Assembly: GCA_029261165.1 (NCBI GenBank)
Contig: JAJDBV010000023.1
Location: 1-64,000, forward strand
Length of the DNA: 64,000 nucleotides
DNA from: Nitrospirota bacterium
GTDB taxonomy: Bacteria > Nitrospirota > Nitrospiria > SBBL01 > JAADHI01
Direction of reading: 5' to 3'
In this document: in pieces, positions 26,486-34,583 of the stretch
Position numbering within the stretch: position 1 is the first letter of the stretch
Layout of the letters: each line of letters starts with the position of its first letter
The notes under the pieces: generated by a model
Databases searched by the model: none
Told to the model about the DNA's origin: nothing
Seen by the model: the letters and a program-made list of their open reading frames with translations, nothing else
Program-made: the position numbers and the translations under genes

Positions 26486-28342
26486 ATGAGCGTGGATAGT
26501 AGCAAGAAAGAGACTTTTGAATATAAAGCAGAAATGAACCAACTTTTAAATCTAATCGTCCATTCCTTATATACGCATCCCGAGATATTTTTAAGAGAAC
26601 TCATTTCAAATGCTTCGGATGCTTCGAATAAGGTCCGTTATCTGCAGATCACGGATGATACGATTTTAGATCGTAATAAAGACTTGACGATTAAAATAGA
26701 GGTCGATGAAAAGGCGCAGCATTTTTCAATTGAAGATACCGGAATTGGCATGTCGCGTGAAGATTTAATCAATAACATCGGAAAGATCGCCTCTTCAGGC
26801 ACGTTGAAGTTTTTAGAGCAAGCCAAGGAAGAGAAAGAAAAGTTAGGTGACCTGATTGGGCAATTTGGTGTTGGATTTTATTCGGCCTTCATGGTAACGG
26901 ATGAAATCGTCATTGAAACCCGTCATGCTGGAAAAGAGGGCGTCGGTCTTCGGTGGACATCGGCTGTCGGCGGGAATTACACCATCGAAGAGATTGAACG
27001 GGAGCAACGCGGCACAAAGATTTCCTTTCGGTTAAAGGATGAATTTAAAGAGTTTTCAACAGAACTAAGAATAAAAAGTACGATTAAAAAATATTCGAAC
27101 TTTGCCGATTTTCCTATTTATGTCGGAAAAGAAAAGGTGAATACTATTGCACCCCTCTGGACCCAAAAAGCAAAAGATCTTAAGGCGGAGGAACTCAACG
27201 AGTTTTACAAATTTATTGCCAATGACTGGGAAGATCCCCTGGATTATTTAGCCCTGTCTCTTGAGGGGGTCGGCGCAACATTCAAGGCCTTGCTGTTTAT
27301 CCCTAAAAATGCGCCTTTTGAACTCATGAGGACGCAGGAACATAAGACCTTGCAGCTTTATTCCAATCGCGTCATGATTATGGAAGATTGCAAAGACTTA
27401 TTACCGGAGTACCTCCAGTTTATGAGGGGGGTTGTGGACACGGAAGATCTGCCACTCAACGTTTCAAGAGAAATGGTCCAGTCTTCGCCCGTGATGCAAA
27501 AAATAAAAACGACGATTACCAATAAAGTTCTTGCATGGATCGATAAAATGGCGACAAAGGACACTGAGAAATATGCTGAATTCTACAGGACGTTTGGCAA
27601 ACTCTTTAAGTACGGTGTGAATAGCGATTTTTCGAACAAGGAGAAAATTGTTGAGCTGCTGCGCTATGAAACCTCACGGAAAGACGAGGGCGTTCTGTCC
27701 TCTTTTAAAGACTATGTTGCTCGCATGAAGGAAGATCAAAAGGAGATTTATTATTTATCGGGTGAGAGCCGCGGTCAAGTTGAAAGTAATCCGAATATGG
27801 AATATTTTAAGAAGCATGAGACTGAAGTCTTGTACTTGATCGACCCTGTGGATGCTTTTATCATTCCATCTATTCCAGAGTATGATAAAAAACCGGTTAA
27901 AGCCATCGACAAAGGTGATCTTGATTTAAAAAGCGATGAAAAAGAGGGAGAGAAAGAAAAGAATCAGCTCTCTAACGCACTGATTGATCTTTTTAAAGAA
28001 ACACTCAAAGACCGGGCGCAAGAGGTTCGGGTTTCAAAACGTCTTGTCGATTCGGCAGTGACCTTAGTTGCAGGTGCCGATGGTGCGGATAAACATACTG
28101 AACAGTTAATGAAAATGATGGGCCAGGATGTTCCTCAATCCAAGCGTATTTTGGAAGTAAATGCAGACCATCCTGTGGTCCGGAATTTATCGAAACGCTA
28201 TATCGCAAACGACAAAGATCCCATGATCTCCAAATGCATCCTCGGGCTTTTCGAAAGTGCGCAACTCATTGATGATGAACTGGTTTCCAAAAATGCATAT
28301 GTCAAAAGAATGATGGAGATCATGGAAGAAGCAACACAATAG
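26486..28342 (+). CDS. htpG: Chaperone protein HtpG (Hsp90)
   Basis: 618 residues. The N-terminal ATP site carries ELISNASDASNKVRY, DTGIGMSREDLI and GQFGVGFYSAFMV. The middle domain has GVVDTEDLPLNVSREMVQ, and the C-terminal dimerisation domain ends normally. Hsp90 remodels client proteins in the cytoplasm. AAAAAGGAG precedes the ATG. The coding sequence uses many more A/T-ending codons (TTA, AAA, GAT, ATT) than the genes around it, which may mean transfer or different expression selection. I saw no CIRCE palindrome or clear heat-shock promoter upstream, although rpoH is in the window. Confidence 0.97.
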   Translation: MSVDSSKKETFEYKAEMNQLLNLIVHSLYTHPEIFLRELISNASDASNKVRYLQITDDTILDRNKDLTIKIEVDEKAQHFSIEDTGIGMSREDLINNIGKIASSGTLKFLEQAKEEKEKLGDLIGQFGVGFYSAFMVTDEIVIETRHAGKEGVGLRWTSAVGGNYTIEEIEREQRGTKISFRLKDEFKEFSTELRIKSTIKKYSNFADFPIYVGKEKVNTIAPLWTQKAKDLKAEELNEFYKFIANDWEDPLDYLALSLEGVGATFKALLFIPKNAPFELMRTQEHKTLQLYSNRVMIMEDCKDLLPEYLQFMRGVVDTEDLPLNVSREMVQSSPVMQKIKTTITNKVLAWIDKMATKDTEKYAEFYRTFGKLFKYGVNSDFSNKEKIVELLRYETSRKDEGVLSSFKDYVARMKEDQKEIYYLSGESRGQVESNPNMEYFKKHETEVLYLIDPVDAFIIPSIPEYDKKPVKAIDKGDLDLKSDEKEGEKEKNQLSNALIDLFKETLKDRAQEVRVSKRLVDSAVTLVAGADGADKHTEQLMKMMGQDVPQSKRILEVNADHPVVRNLSKRYIANDKDPMISKCILGLFESAQLIDDELVSKNAYVKRMMEIMEEATQ

Positions 28343-28399
28343 ATTAGAAGATACGGCATCGGTTATTAAATCTCTTGTCATGAAAAAGAGGGAGGTTCT

Positions 28400-28573
28400 A
28401 TGGAATCCAAGGAGCGTCGTTCCGGGAAACAATTGAGGACAGGGCTAGACCGTCGGAAATTCAAAGATCCGAATTTCAGAGGGCCAGACCTTCGTAGTGG
28501 TCTGGAAAGAAGGTGCGGGGAAGACAGGAGAAAGATAGTCGGCCGGGACCAGAGGATTGCATACGTACTATGA
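28400..28573 (+). CDS. Small Arg-rich protein with ERR/DRR repeats (57 residues)
   Basis: Begins at ATG 28400 behind a strong GAGGGAGG site. The sequence is highly charged with spaced double arginines: KERRSG, LDRRKF, FRGPDLR, LERRCG, EDRRK, with a single cysteine. Similar short proteins with repeated ERRSG/DRRK units are common in Nitrospirota and delta-type genomes, with no known function; nucleic-acid binding is a guess from charge. It lies 57 bases after htpG and may share its transcript. A GGGTGG-ACT-CCACCC hairpin directly follows the stop. Confidence 0.7.
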   Translation: MESKERRSGKQLRTGLDRRKFKDPNFRGPDLRSGLERRCGEDRRKIVGRDQRIAYVL

Positions 28574-28720
28574 GGGGTGGACTCCACCCGCTTCCAGGTC
28601 GACGGAGTCCGTTCATGGAATAATCTTTTTCCTTCTCACATCAAACGAGCCCCAGTTTCACTTGGTCTGTCATTCGGCTTGACCGCGTATTTTAGGCCTA
28701 CATCCTGGATCTTCGGGAAG

Positions 28721-28746
28721 TTGACAGTCTCTGTTGTATCTGTCAA
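28721..28746. promoter_or_regulatory. Inverted repeat before the unknown secreted protein gene
   Basis: TTGACAG (28721-28727) and CTGTCAA (28740-28746) are perfect inverted arms 12 bases apart, ending ten bases before the ATG. Could be an operator or an RNA hairpin near the ribosome site. TTGACA may also be read as a -35 box, but no good -10 is correctly spaced. Confidence 0.35.
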
Positions 28747-28755
28747 CATCCTAGA

Positions 28756-29745
28756 ATGATCCTAAAGAACATGATCAAGGGATGTCTGCTTGCCTTGCTT
28801 CTGATCGTTGCTTGCCCGCACGTTGCTCCCAATGCCTTTGCCGATTCCGATCCACCCACCCTGAAGGGTGAAGGAGAGACCAGCTATCATTCCGACCGAT
28901 TTATCTTCCGGGGGAGTGATGTGGATAATTTTCTTCTCATTATCCTTACCTTCGGCCGTGGGAGCAAGGAATCGCGCCTTTGGGGAGAATTTTTTGGGGC
29001 CGTGTTCTATAAAAATCGGTGGTCTTTTCTTGAAGGAAATGACAAGTATTTCTATCGGGGAAACGATCTGGAGGAGATCCAACCCTCATATTTTGCAAAG
29101 GTCGAGGGGTCTCCGGTATCTGGATTTAAACTTCAGTATGATGGAGGTGACTTTACAATCAACATCTCCAGTGGCCAGATTTCCCCTCTTTATGCCTCCG
29201 ACAAGGGGACGAATCTCAAAAGAAGTGTCGGTTTTTCGGAAGCGGTTGTTACCCTGAAGGGAACCGAATATTGGGGAGAGCTTCTCCACGAACCTTTGGT
29301 GTGGAAGGGATTCAACGGCTTAAAAAGGTATAAGGGACTCTACAAGGAATATCAGGGATTTTATATGACCACGGTGAAGGGACGGCAGATCTATTTTCAC
29401 CAAAATAAGGCAGATCGCGGTCAGTTTAAGAAAGAATATAATCTTTCAGAAACACTACAAAACGAAGGAGGCGTGATCTTGTCGGGGAATAAGATCACGC
29501 ATGCATTCAAGGCGCCGATTCCACTCACAACACTAAAGAGAGTCACGCCTCCCTTTGCCTTCTACACTGTTCCACAACGGTGGCGTGTTGAGGTCCCCAC
29601 ATTAGGGACATTCTTCGTCTGGTCACGGCTCAAGATATCAAAGCACTGGATATTCGGGGGTTATTATCTTATGGCGGTCGAAGGCGTCATGAAAGATGGA
29701 CCCGAAGAAGAACGAATATGGGGATTTGCAGAATATTTTCCTTAA
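28756..29745 (+). CDS. Secreted protein of unknown function
   Basis: 329 residues with a signal peptide (CLLALLLIVACPHVAPNAFADS). The mature part is rich in aromatic residues and short beta-like segments, with no cysteines after the signal and no recognised catalytic motif. Segments such as YHSDRFIFRG, GGDFTINISSG and GGYYLMAVEGVMKDG recall lipocalin-like AttH/CrtC-type folds, but this is a weak resemblance and no function is claimed. The ATG at 28756 lacks a good ribosome site; ATG 28771 is an alternative. It is followed by the 137-bp repeat, then glnD. Confidence 0.75.
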   Translation: MILKNMIKGCLLALLLIVACPHVAPNAFADSDPPTLKGEGETSYHSDRFIFRGSDVDNFLLIILTFGRGSKESRLWGEFFGAVFYKNRWSFLEGNDKYFYRGNDLEEIQPSYFAKVEGSPVSGFKLQYDGGDFTINISSGQISPLYASDKGTNLKRSVGFSEAVVTLKGTEYWGELLHEPLVWKGFNGLKRYKGLYKEYQGFYMTTVKGRQIYFHQNKADRGQFKKEYNLSETLQNEGGVILSGNKITHAFKAPIPLTTLKRVTPPFAFYTVPQRWRVEVPTLGTFFVWSRLKISKHWIFGGYYLMAVEGVMKDGPEEERIWGFAEYFP

Positions 29746-29827
29746 GGAATCTTCGATTAAGTTTGGTTTGGTTTGGTTTTTCAGAAGAGAAAATGTTTCC
29801 ATTCAAGGTATGAATGACAGGAAGTAG

Positions 29828-29964
29828 CCCGCAATTTGGAAGAACCACCCCAAAAAAGAGGGAGGATTCTTCGACCCGAGATGAAGAAAGACGATTTTCT
29901 TTATTCACTCGCTAACTCCGTCCGCTCGCTAGGCGTGTTCAAGATTTGCAACGTAGAAGCAGGG
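29828..29964. repeat. 137-bp repeat, copy B (inverted relative to 8754-8891)
   Basis: Reverse complement of copy A with one mismatch over 29828-29948. It fills the gap upstream of glnD, ending 14 bases before its ATG, so it must hold the glnD promoter or lie in its leader. Upstream of CCCGCAATTTGG the two copies diverge quickly. Confidence 0.85.
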
Positions 29965-29977
29965 CATATAGAAACTC

Positions 29978-32599
29978 ATGGAACAGACCCAGAGCAAAAT
30001 ACTCACCGAGCTTCGAAGGTTCTTCGACGGTAAGTACAAAGAGATCCAGGATTATCATGATCAAGGCGGTGGAGGAAGTCAGACCGGGAGCGCCCTCTCA
30101 AATCTGGCGGACACTATTGTTTTAAGGGCGGTCCAATCGATCGACCAGGGCTTGTCGGAGGAGTGGAACGGGGCCTTGATCGCCATCGGAGGCTATGGCC
30201 GTGCCGAACTCTCACCCGGTTCTGATATCGACCTGATGTTTCTTTGCCCCGTCGAAGACAGGAAGGAGGCTGAACCTCTAGCATCCAAGTTCCTCTGTCT
30301 CCTTTGGGACCTGGGATATAAGGTTGGGCATAGTTTCAGGACTCTTGAGGAGTGTATCACTCTTGCGCGCAAGGATCAGGTGATTGCGAATTCTCTACTG
30401 GACTCAAGGCGCCTTTTAGGGAACCGTGTCCTTTTTAAACACTTCCGTGAGCAGTTTTTCTCAAAGGTGGTTGATAAAAACCTTAAGATGTTTCTACATC
30501 AATTGAGTTTGGATAGGGAATCAAGGTATACCAAGTACGGGCAGACCCCTTTTCTCATCGAACCCAATCTCAAGGAGAGTCCTGGAGGATTGCGAGATAT
30601 CCATGCCCTGAGATGGGTTGCCTCCGCACGCTACCGAACGGACAACCTTCCCCAAATCCATCAGTGGGGACACCTCTCAAACATCGAGTATGCCAGTCTG
30701 AAAACGGCGCAAGACTTTCTCTGGAAGATTAGAAATCATCTCCATTTTATTGATGGGAAAGCGTCCGATCATCTGGCGATTGACATACAAGAGAACGTCG
30801 CCCCATTTTTTCATTTTAAAGACCGTCGTGAATTCATGCGTCGTTATTACATTGAAACGGGAAGAATCTTCGAGATATCGAAGCGATTTATCCGGGAAGC
30901 CTCGCCTATGAGCCGGTATCAAAGATGGCGCCGAGGCTGGAAGACGCGTCTTATCGCGCCTGGATTTCAGTTGGTCTCCGAGGAAATCTCGATTCAGTCA
31001 CCCAAACCCTTCCATTTTATGGAGGAAGACAGCAATGTGCTGCAAGTCTTTCTTTACGCGAAGGAATATTCGGCTCGGATTGCCGACCCGCTTCTGGAGG
31101 TTATCCACGAGGTTACTGAGAAAAAGAAGGGCGTTCCCCTTTCATCCGATGCCATACCTCTGTTTCGAAAACTGCTATCAAAACCGGGGAATATTGCCGA
31201 GACCTTAAGAATCATGCACCGCACGCGGTTTTTGTGGAGAATTATTCCGGAATTTTCCAGGGTCCATTGCCTGGTACAAGAGAGTCCATCACATGCCTTC
31301 ACGGTAGATGAGCATAGTATTCGCGCCTTGGAGGAGGCGGAAGGCCTTCTCGGAGAGAAAGGTTTTCTCCATGACACCTATATCGACATTCGGAAGAAAG
31401 ATATCCTGCACCTCGCGACCCTTCTCCATGATATTGGTAAAGGAAAAGGGGTGGACCACAGCCGTGCGGGTGAAGAGATTGCTGAGGAGGCTGCGACGCT
31501 TCTCGGCTACGACGGAAAAGAGAAGGCCTTGCTTCTTTTTCTCGTCCGGCGGCATCTCATTTTCTCAGAGGTTGCTCTCTACCGTGACTTTTCAAACGAA
31601 CCTGTCCTCCTGAAATTCACCAAGGAGGTTGCCTCTCCACGCACCCTGCGACATCTTTTTATCTTAACCGTTGCAGATATTAGAGCTGTTGGGCCGGGAA
31701 GGTGGACGAGTTGGAAAGGAGACCTCCTGACCAAGCTTTATCGTGAGGCCTTGGTCCTGTTGACAGGGGAAGAAAAAGAAACAAAGCAAAAAAAAGTTGC
31801 ATCAATTCGGGGGCTCATCCCGGAGTCTGCGCAAGGCCAATTTCCGGTGGAATGGCTGGAAGAAATTCTCCCCCAATTGCCACCCCGTTATTTGTTAAAA
31901 ACCCCCATGGAGAAAATCCTGATCGACTTGTCCTCCCTCAAGCAACTTGGGAAGGACTCCGTCCGGATTGATGCGCGGGATTTTCCCAGTCGCGGGGTCA
32001 CAGAATATACCCTGTACACGCATCGTAAGATCTCATACGGCATCTTCTCAAAGATAACAGGCGTTCTCACGGCCAAAGGATTGAAAATCCTGGCGGCCCA
32101 GGTTTATACCTTGGCAAACGGGATGATCGTCGATACTTTTCAGGTTGTTGATCCGGATTTTCCCGGTTTGGTCCCAGGGGATCGGTCTTCGGCGATCCTG
32201 GAAGATATCAAGAAGGTCTTGGGCGGAAGCGAAGAGGTCGAAATGCTTCTTGCAAAAAATGATCGTTTCCAGCGTAAAAAGAGACCTGTCCCCTTGCCTC
32301 AACCGGTTCGCGTCGAACTGGACAATAACAGTTCACAAACCTACACCGTGATTGATCTCTTTGCCCCTGATCGACGAGGGCTCCTCTACGTGATCACCAA
32401 GTCGATTTTTGATGCGGGCTTGACCGTTTGCGCTGCAAAGATTGCGACACGCTTAGACCAAGTGGTCGATATTTTTTATGTGACCGATTCAGATGAGAAA
32501 AAGTTGACGGATCCGGAAAAGATCGAATCCATCCGGAAATTTTTAAAAGAACAGATCGAGGCGGACCTCTCCCCGAAAAAGAATAAATCGGCAGTATAA
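29978..32599 (+). CDS. glnD: Bifunctional uridylyltransferase/uridylyl-removing enzyme GlnD
   Basis: 873 residues, normal for the family. The nucleotidyltransferase motif GGYGRAELSPGSDIDL begins at residue 71. The PII-uridylyltransferase helical part follows (IEPNLKESPGGLRDIHALRW). The HD hydrolase motif LLHDIGKGKGVDHS has H484-D485. Two ACT domains sit at about 677-750 and 790-860, where glutamine is sensed. GlnD modifies PII proteins according to nitrogen status. The ATG has only a weak ribosome site and its leader is the 137-bp repeat, so the exact start is a little uncertain. The single-gene unit is followed by repeat R5. Confidence 0.95.
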   Translation: MEQTQSKILTELRRFFDGKYKEIQDYHDQGGGGSQTGSALSNLADTIVLRAVQSIDQGLSEEWNGALIAIGGYGRAELSPGSDIDLMFLCPVEDRKEAEPLASKFLCLLWDLGYKVGHSFRTLEECITLARKDQVIANSLLDSRRLLGNRVLFKHFREQFFSKVVDKNLKMFLHQLSLDRESRYTKYGQTPFLIEPNLKESPGGLRDIHALRWVASARYRTDNLPQIHQWGHLSNIEYASLKTAQDFLWKIRNHLHFIDGKASDHLAIDIQENVAPFFHFKDRREFMRRYYIETGRIFEISKRFIREASPMSRYQRWRRGWKTRLIAPGFQLVSEEISIQSPKPFHFMEEDSNVLQVFLYAKEYSARIADPLLEVIHEVTEKKKGVPLSSDAIPLFRKLLSKPGNIAETLRIMHRTRFLWRIIPEFSRVHCLVQESPSHAFTVDEHSIRALEEAEGLLGEKGFLHDTYIDIRKKDILHLATLLHDIGKGKGVDHSRAGEEIAEEAATLLGYDGKEKALLLFLVRRHLIFSEVALYRDFSNEPVLLKFTKEVASPRTLRHLFILTVADIRAVGPGRWTSWKGDLLTKLYREALVLLTGEEKETKQKKVASIRGLIPESAQGQFPVEWLEEILPQLPPRYLLKTPMEKILIDLSSLKQLGKDSVRIDARDFPSRGVTEYTLYTHRKISYGIFSKITGVLTAKGLKILAAQVYTLANGMIVDTFQVVDPDFPGLVPGDRSSAILEDIKKVLGGSEEVEMLLAKNDRFQRKKRPVPLPQPVRVELDNNSSQTYTVIDLFAPDRRGLLYVITKSIFDAGLTVCAAKIATRLDQVVDIFYVTDSDEKKLTDPEKIESIRKFLKEQIEADLSPKKNKSAV

Positions 32600-32646
32600 C
32601 CGTTTTGGCTTTATGACCAGATTCCTATGGGAATAGCGGTTTTGTC

Positions 32647-32787
32647 GTGACGATTCAGGATGCCACTATTTTTCTCGTATGGCAAGGCGCGGGGAGCGCA
32701 GAACCGGAGCGTAATGTTCGTACGTGAGGATTCGAGTGCGGCAGCAACGCCGCCAGAGAAGAAAAGAGGAACGTGCTGAATCGTTAC
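32647..32787. repeat. Dispersed intergenic repeat, copy R5
   Basis: Ends GTGACGATTCAGGA (32647-32660) and TGCTGAATCGTTAC (32774-32787). The core GGCAAGGCGCGGGGAGCGCA, then ACGTGAGGATTCGAG, then GCAGCAACGCCGCCA matches R1 in the same orientation. It lies between the convergent glnD and folB genes and reaches the last four bases of folB. Confidence 0.85.
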
Positions 32788-33143
32788 GAACGTATCCTAT
32801 GGCATTCAACAACGACGCTCCCCCGGATCGCTTCGCAGGGTGGGGATATTTTTTTTAGACGAATGTGAACTGAATGTACCTTTCTGTCTTCGAGAACCTT
32901 CTCCGAGATTCTTTCAGCCAGTGTTTCAATCAGATGCACCTTGAGCCCTCTTCCCAGCGTCGCAATTTCAGCACTCAGCCGGTCATAATCGATCGTCTCT
33001 TTAAGACGGTCGGTCTCAGCAGCTTTCCTGAAGTCATAAGTCAAAATGACATCAACCGAAAGGCGCTGTCCTATCAAACGTTCCGCATCCGTTATGCCAC
33101 AATGGCCGTGAAATTCTATCTGGTAAATCGTCAGCTTATCCAT
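32784..33143 (-). CDS. folB: Dihydroneopterin aldolase FolB
   Basis: 119 residues from ATG 33143 (MDKLTIYQIEFHGHCGI). Seen: the conserved Glu region ITDAERLIGQRLSVDV, the tyrosine in IDYDRL, HLIETLAERI, and the lysine in IRLKKISPP. The enzyme converts 7,8-dihydroneopterin to 6-hydroxymethyl-dihydropterin in folate synthesis, the same pathway as PabB/PabC at 10-12.6 kb. A longer frame to 33224 exists but its N-terminus lies inside the upstream gene and is not conserved. The start overlaps the end of the 2Fe-2S protein gene by eight bases. Confidence 0.9.
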   Translation of the reverse strand: MDKLTIYQIEFHGHCGITDAERLIGQRLSVDVILTYDFRKAAETDRLKETIDYDRLSAEIATLGRGLKVHLIETLAERISEKVLEDRKVHSVHIRLKKISPPCEAIRGSVVVECHRIRS

Positions 33144-33432
33144 CGGAAGGACTTCTGAGAAGACAAGAAAGGGGTTTTCCCTCAATGAGGTGTTCCTGTA
33201 CCAGGGCCTCGACCTCCTTTTCACTCAGGCCGGCATACCAGGTCCCTTCAGGATAGATGACCATGTTGGGGCCATTGCCGCACTGCCCGAGGCAAAGGCA
33301 GAGCGTGACGCGAACTTTCTTCGTTAAGTTCTTTCCCTCAAGCGACCTCTGGAGGGCCTGCAATGTTTCTTCTGCTCCATCCTGCCGACAGTTCGGACCG
33401 GTACAGACAAACAGGTGGCGAAATCCGGGCAC
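33136..33432 (-). CDS. Thioredoxin-like 2Fe-2S ferredoxin
   Basis: 98 residues. Cysteines C10 and C15 (FVCTGPNCRQDG) and C47 and C51 (CLGQCGNGPNMVIYPEG) form the four-cysteine pattern of small thioredoxin-fold ferredoxins that carry a 2Fe-2S cluster. The GxxxVIYPEGxWY segment is typical. The start is GTG 33432 with GAGGAAAT upstream; a nearby ATG is out of frame. It forms a two-gene unit with folB. Electron partner unknown. Confidence 0.87.
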   Translation of the reverse strand: MPGFRHLFVCTGPNCRQDGAEETLQALQRSLEGKNLTKKVRVTLCLCLGQCGNGPNMVIYPEGTWYAGLSEKEVEALVQEHLIEGKPLSCLLRSPSDG

Positions 33433-33455
33433 AGCATTTCCTCAAGATTAATAGC

Positions 33456-33461
33456 ATTATA
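33456..33461 (-). promoter_or_regulatory. -10 box for the ferredoxin-folB unit
   Basis: A perfect TATAAT on the minus strand, 24 bases before the GTG start. No good -35 is seen at 16-18 bases upstream. Confidence 0.4.
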
Positions 33462-33506
33462 TAGCATGACAAAGGGATAAATTAAAGAATAGGACAACCA
33501 TTCAGA

Positions 33507-34424
33507 TCACCGATCTTCTTCTGAAAAATCCTTGATCTCTTCTTTCATGAATTTCTGCAGCTTTTTTTTGATATTGTTTTCGATCTGTCGAACCCGTTCT
33601 TTTGAGATCTGGAATTTTGTTGCAAATGTCTCGAGGGTCTTTGGTTTTTCGGACAGGATCCTCTCCGACAATATTTCTATCTCTCTCGGTTTTAATGTTT
33701 TTGAGAATTCCTTTAACTTTGACCGAAACAGCAGGGCCAGTTGTTTATCGGCCAAAGCGTCATCGACCCCCACTTGTTCGGATGGAAGGACACTGGAAAG
33801 AGGTTCATCTGAAAGAGTGCCTGCGGGTGCATCGAGGGAGAGTTCAGACCCTCCCAGGCGTTGTGACATTTCGATGACGTCTTTTTCTTTTACATCCAAT
33901 CGATTCGCGAGCAGTTTGGGGCCGGCTTTCACTCCTAATTTTTCCAGTCGTTCCCGCTCTTTGGAGAGCTGAAAGAATAGCTTGCGTTGTGTTTCAGTGG
34001 TGCCAATTCGAACCAGGCGCCAATTCTGGAGGATATATTTCAGGATGTAAGCACGGATCCACCAAGTGGCATAGGTAGACACCCTGACCTTCTTGTAGGG
34101 GTCAAATTTCTTTACGGCATGCATCAAGCCGACGTTACCTTCCTGTATCAGATCCATGACATTGAAAGGGAGGTTTTTATATTCCATCGCGATGGAGACG
34201 GCCAGGCGAAGATGGGACAGGATTAATCCTGTGACTGCATCGAGGTCGCCCTTTTCACGAAACCGGATTGAGAGCGCGTGTTCTTCCTCTCGGCTGAGGA
34301 AGGGATACCTGCGAACCTCTGCGAGATACCGCTGGAGGGGGTCGGTGATTGAGAGCGCGCGTTCCTTGCCCTTCGATAAAACCTCACCACCAGGCGGATC
34401 TTTTTCTAAGTCCAACTCCTCCAA
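33507..34424 (-). CDS. rpoH: RNA polymerase heat-shock-type sigma factor RpoH
   Basis: 305 residues with sigma-70 regions 1.2, 2, 3 and 4. Region 2 reads DLIQEGNVGLMHAVKKFDPYKKVRVSTYATWWIRAYI in pieces from residue 91. QRKLFF at 146-151 is the RpoH box that marks sigma-32 family members and follows region 2.4. Region 4 ends with FQISKERVRQIENNIKKKL. Class assignment is firm; the regulon in this organism is not known. The start is TTG 34424, with AGGT six bases upstream, since the ATG just upstream meets a stop. It is divergent from the PP-loop gene. Confidence 0.92.
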   Translation of the reverse strand: MEELDLEKDPPGGEVLSKGKERALSITDPLQRYLAEVRRYPFLSREEEHALSIRFREKGDLDAVTGLILSHLRLAVSIAMEYKNLPFNVMDLIQEGNVGLMHAVKKFDPYKKVRVSTYATWWIRAYILKYILQNWRLVRIGTTETQRKLFFQLSKERERLEKLGVKAGPKLLANRLDVKEKDVIEMSQRLGGSELSLDAPAGTLSDEPLSSVLPSEQVGVDDALADKQLALLFRSKLKEFSKTLKPREIEILSERILSEKPKTLETFATKFQISKERVRQIENNIKKKLQKFMKEEIKDFSEEDR

Positions 34425-34583
34425 GGTTTTACCTGGAAAACATGAATGATATCAGGGAGTATAGCAGAAAAGTTATGGAGAAAAAAGGAGAAGCCCCACG
34501 GTCAGACGCCTATTCTATTGGAAGAAGCCTGAGTTGACAGGCGGGAGGGTGGTTGATATGATGCCTGTCATGAGGGAAAAAGC

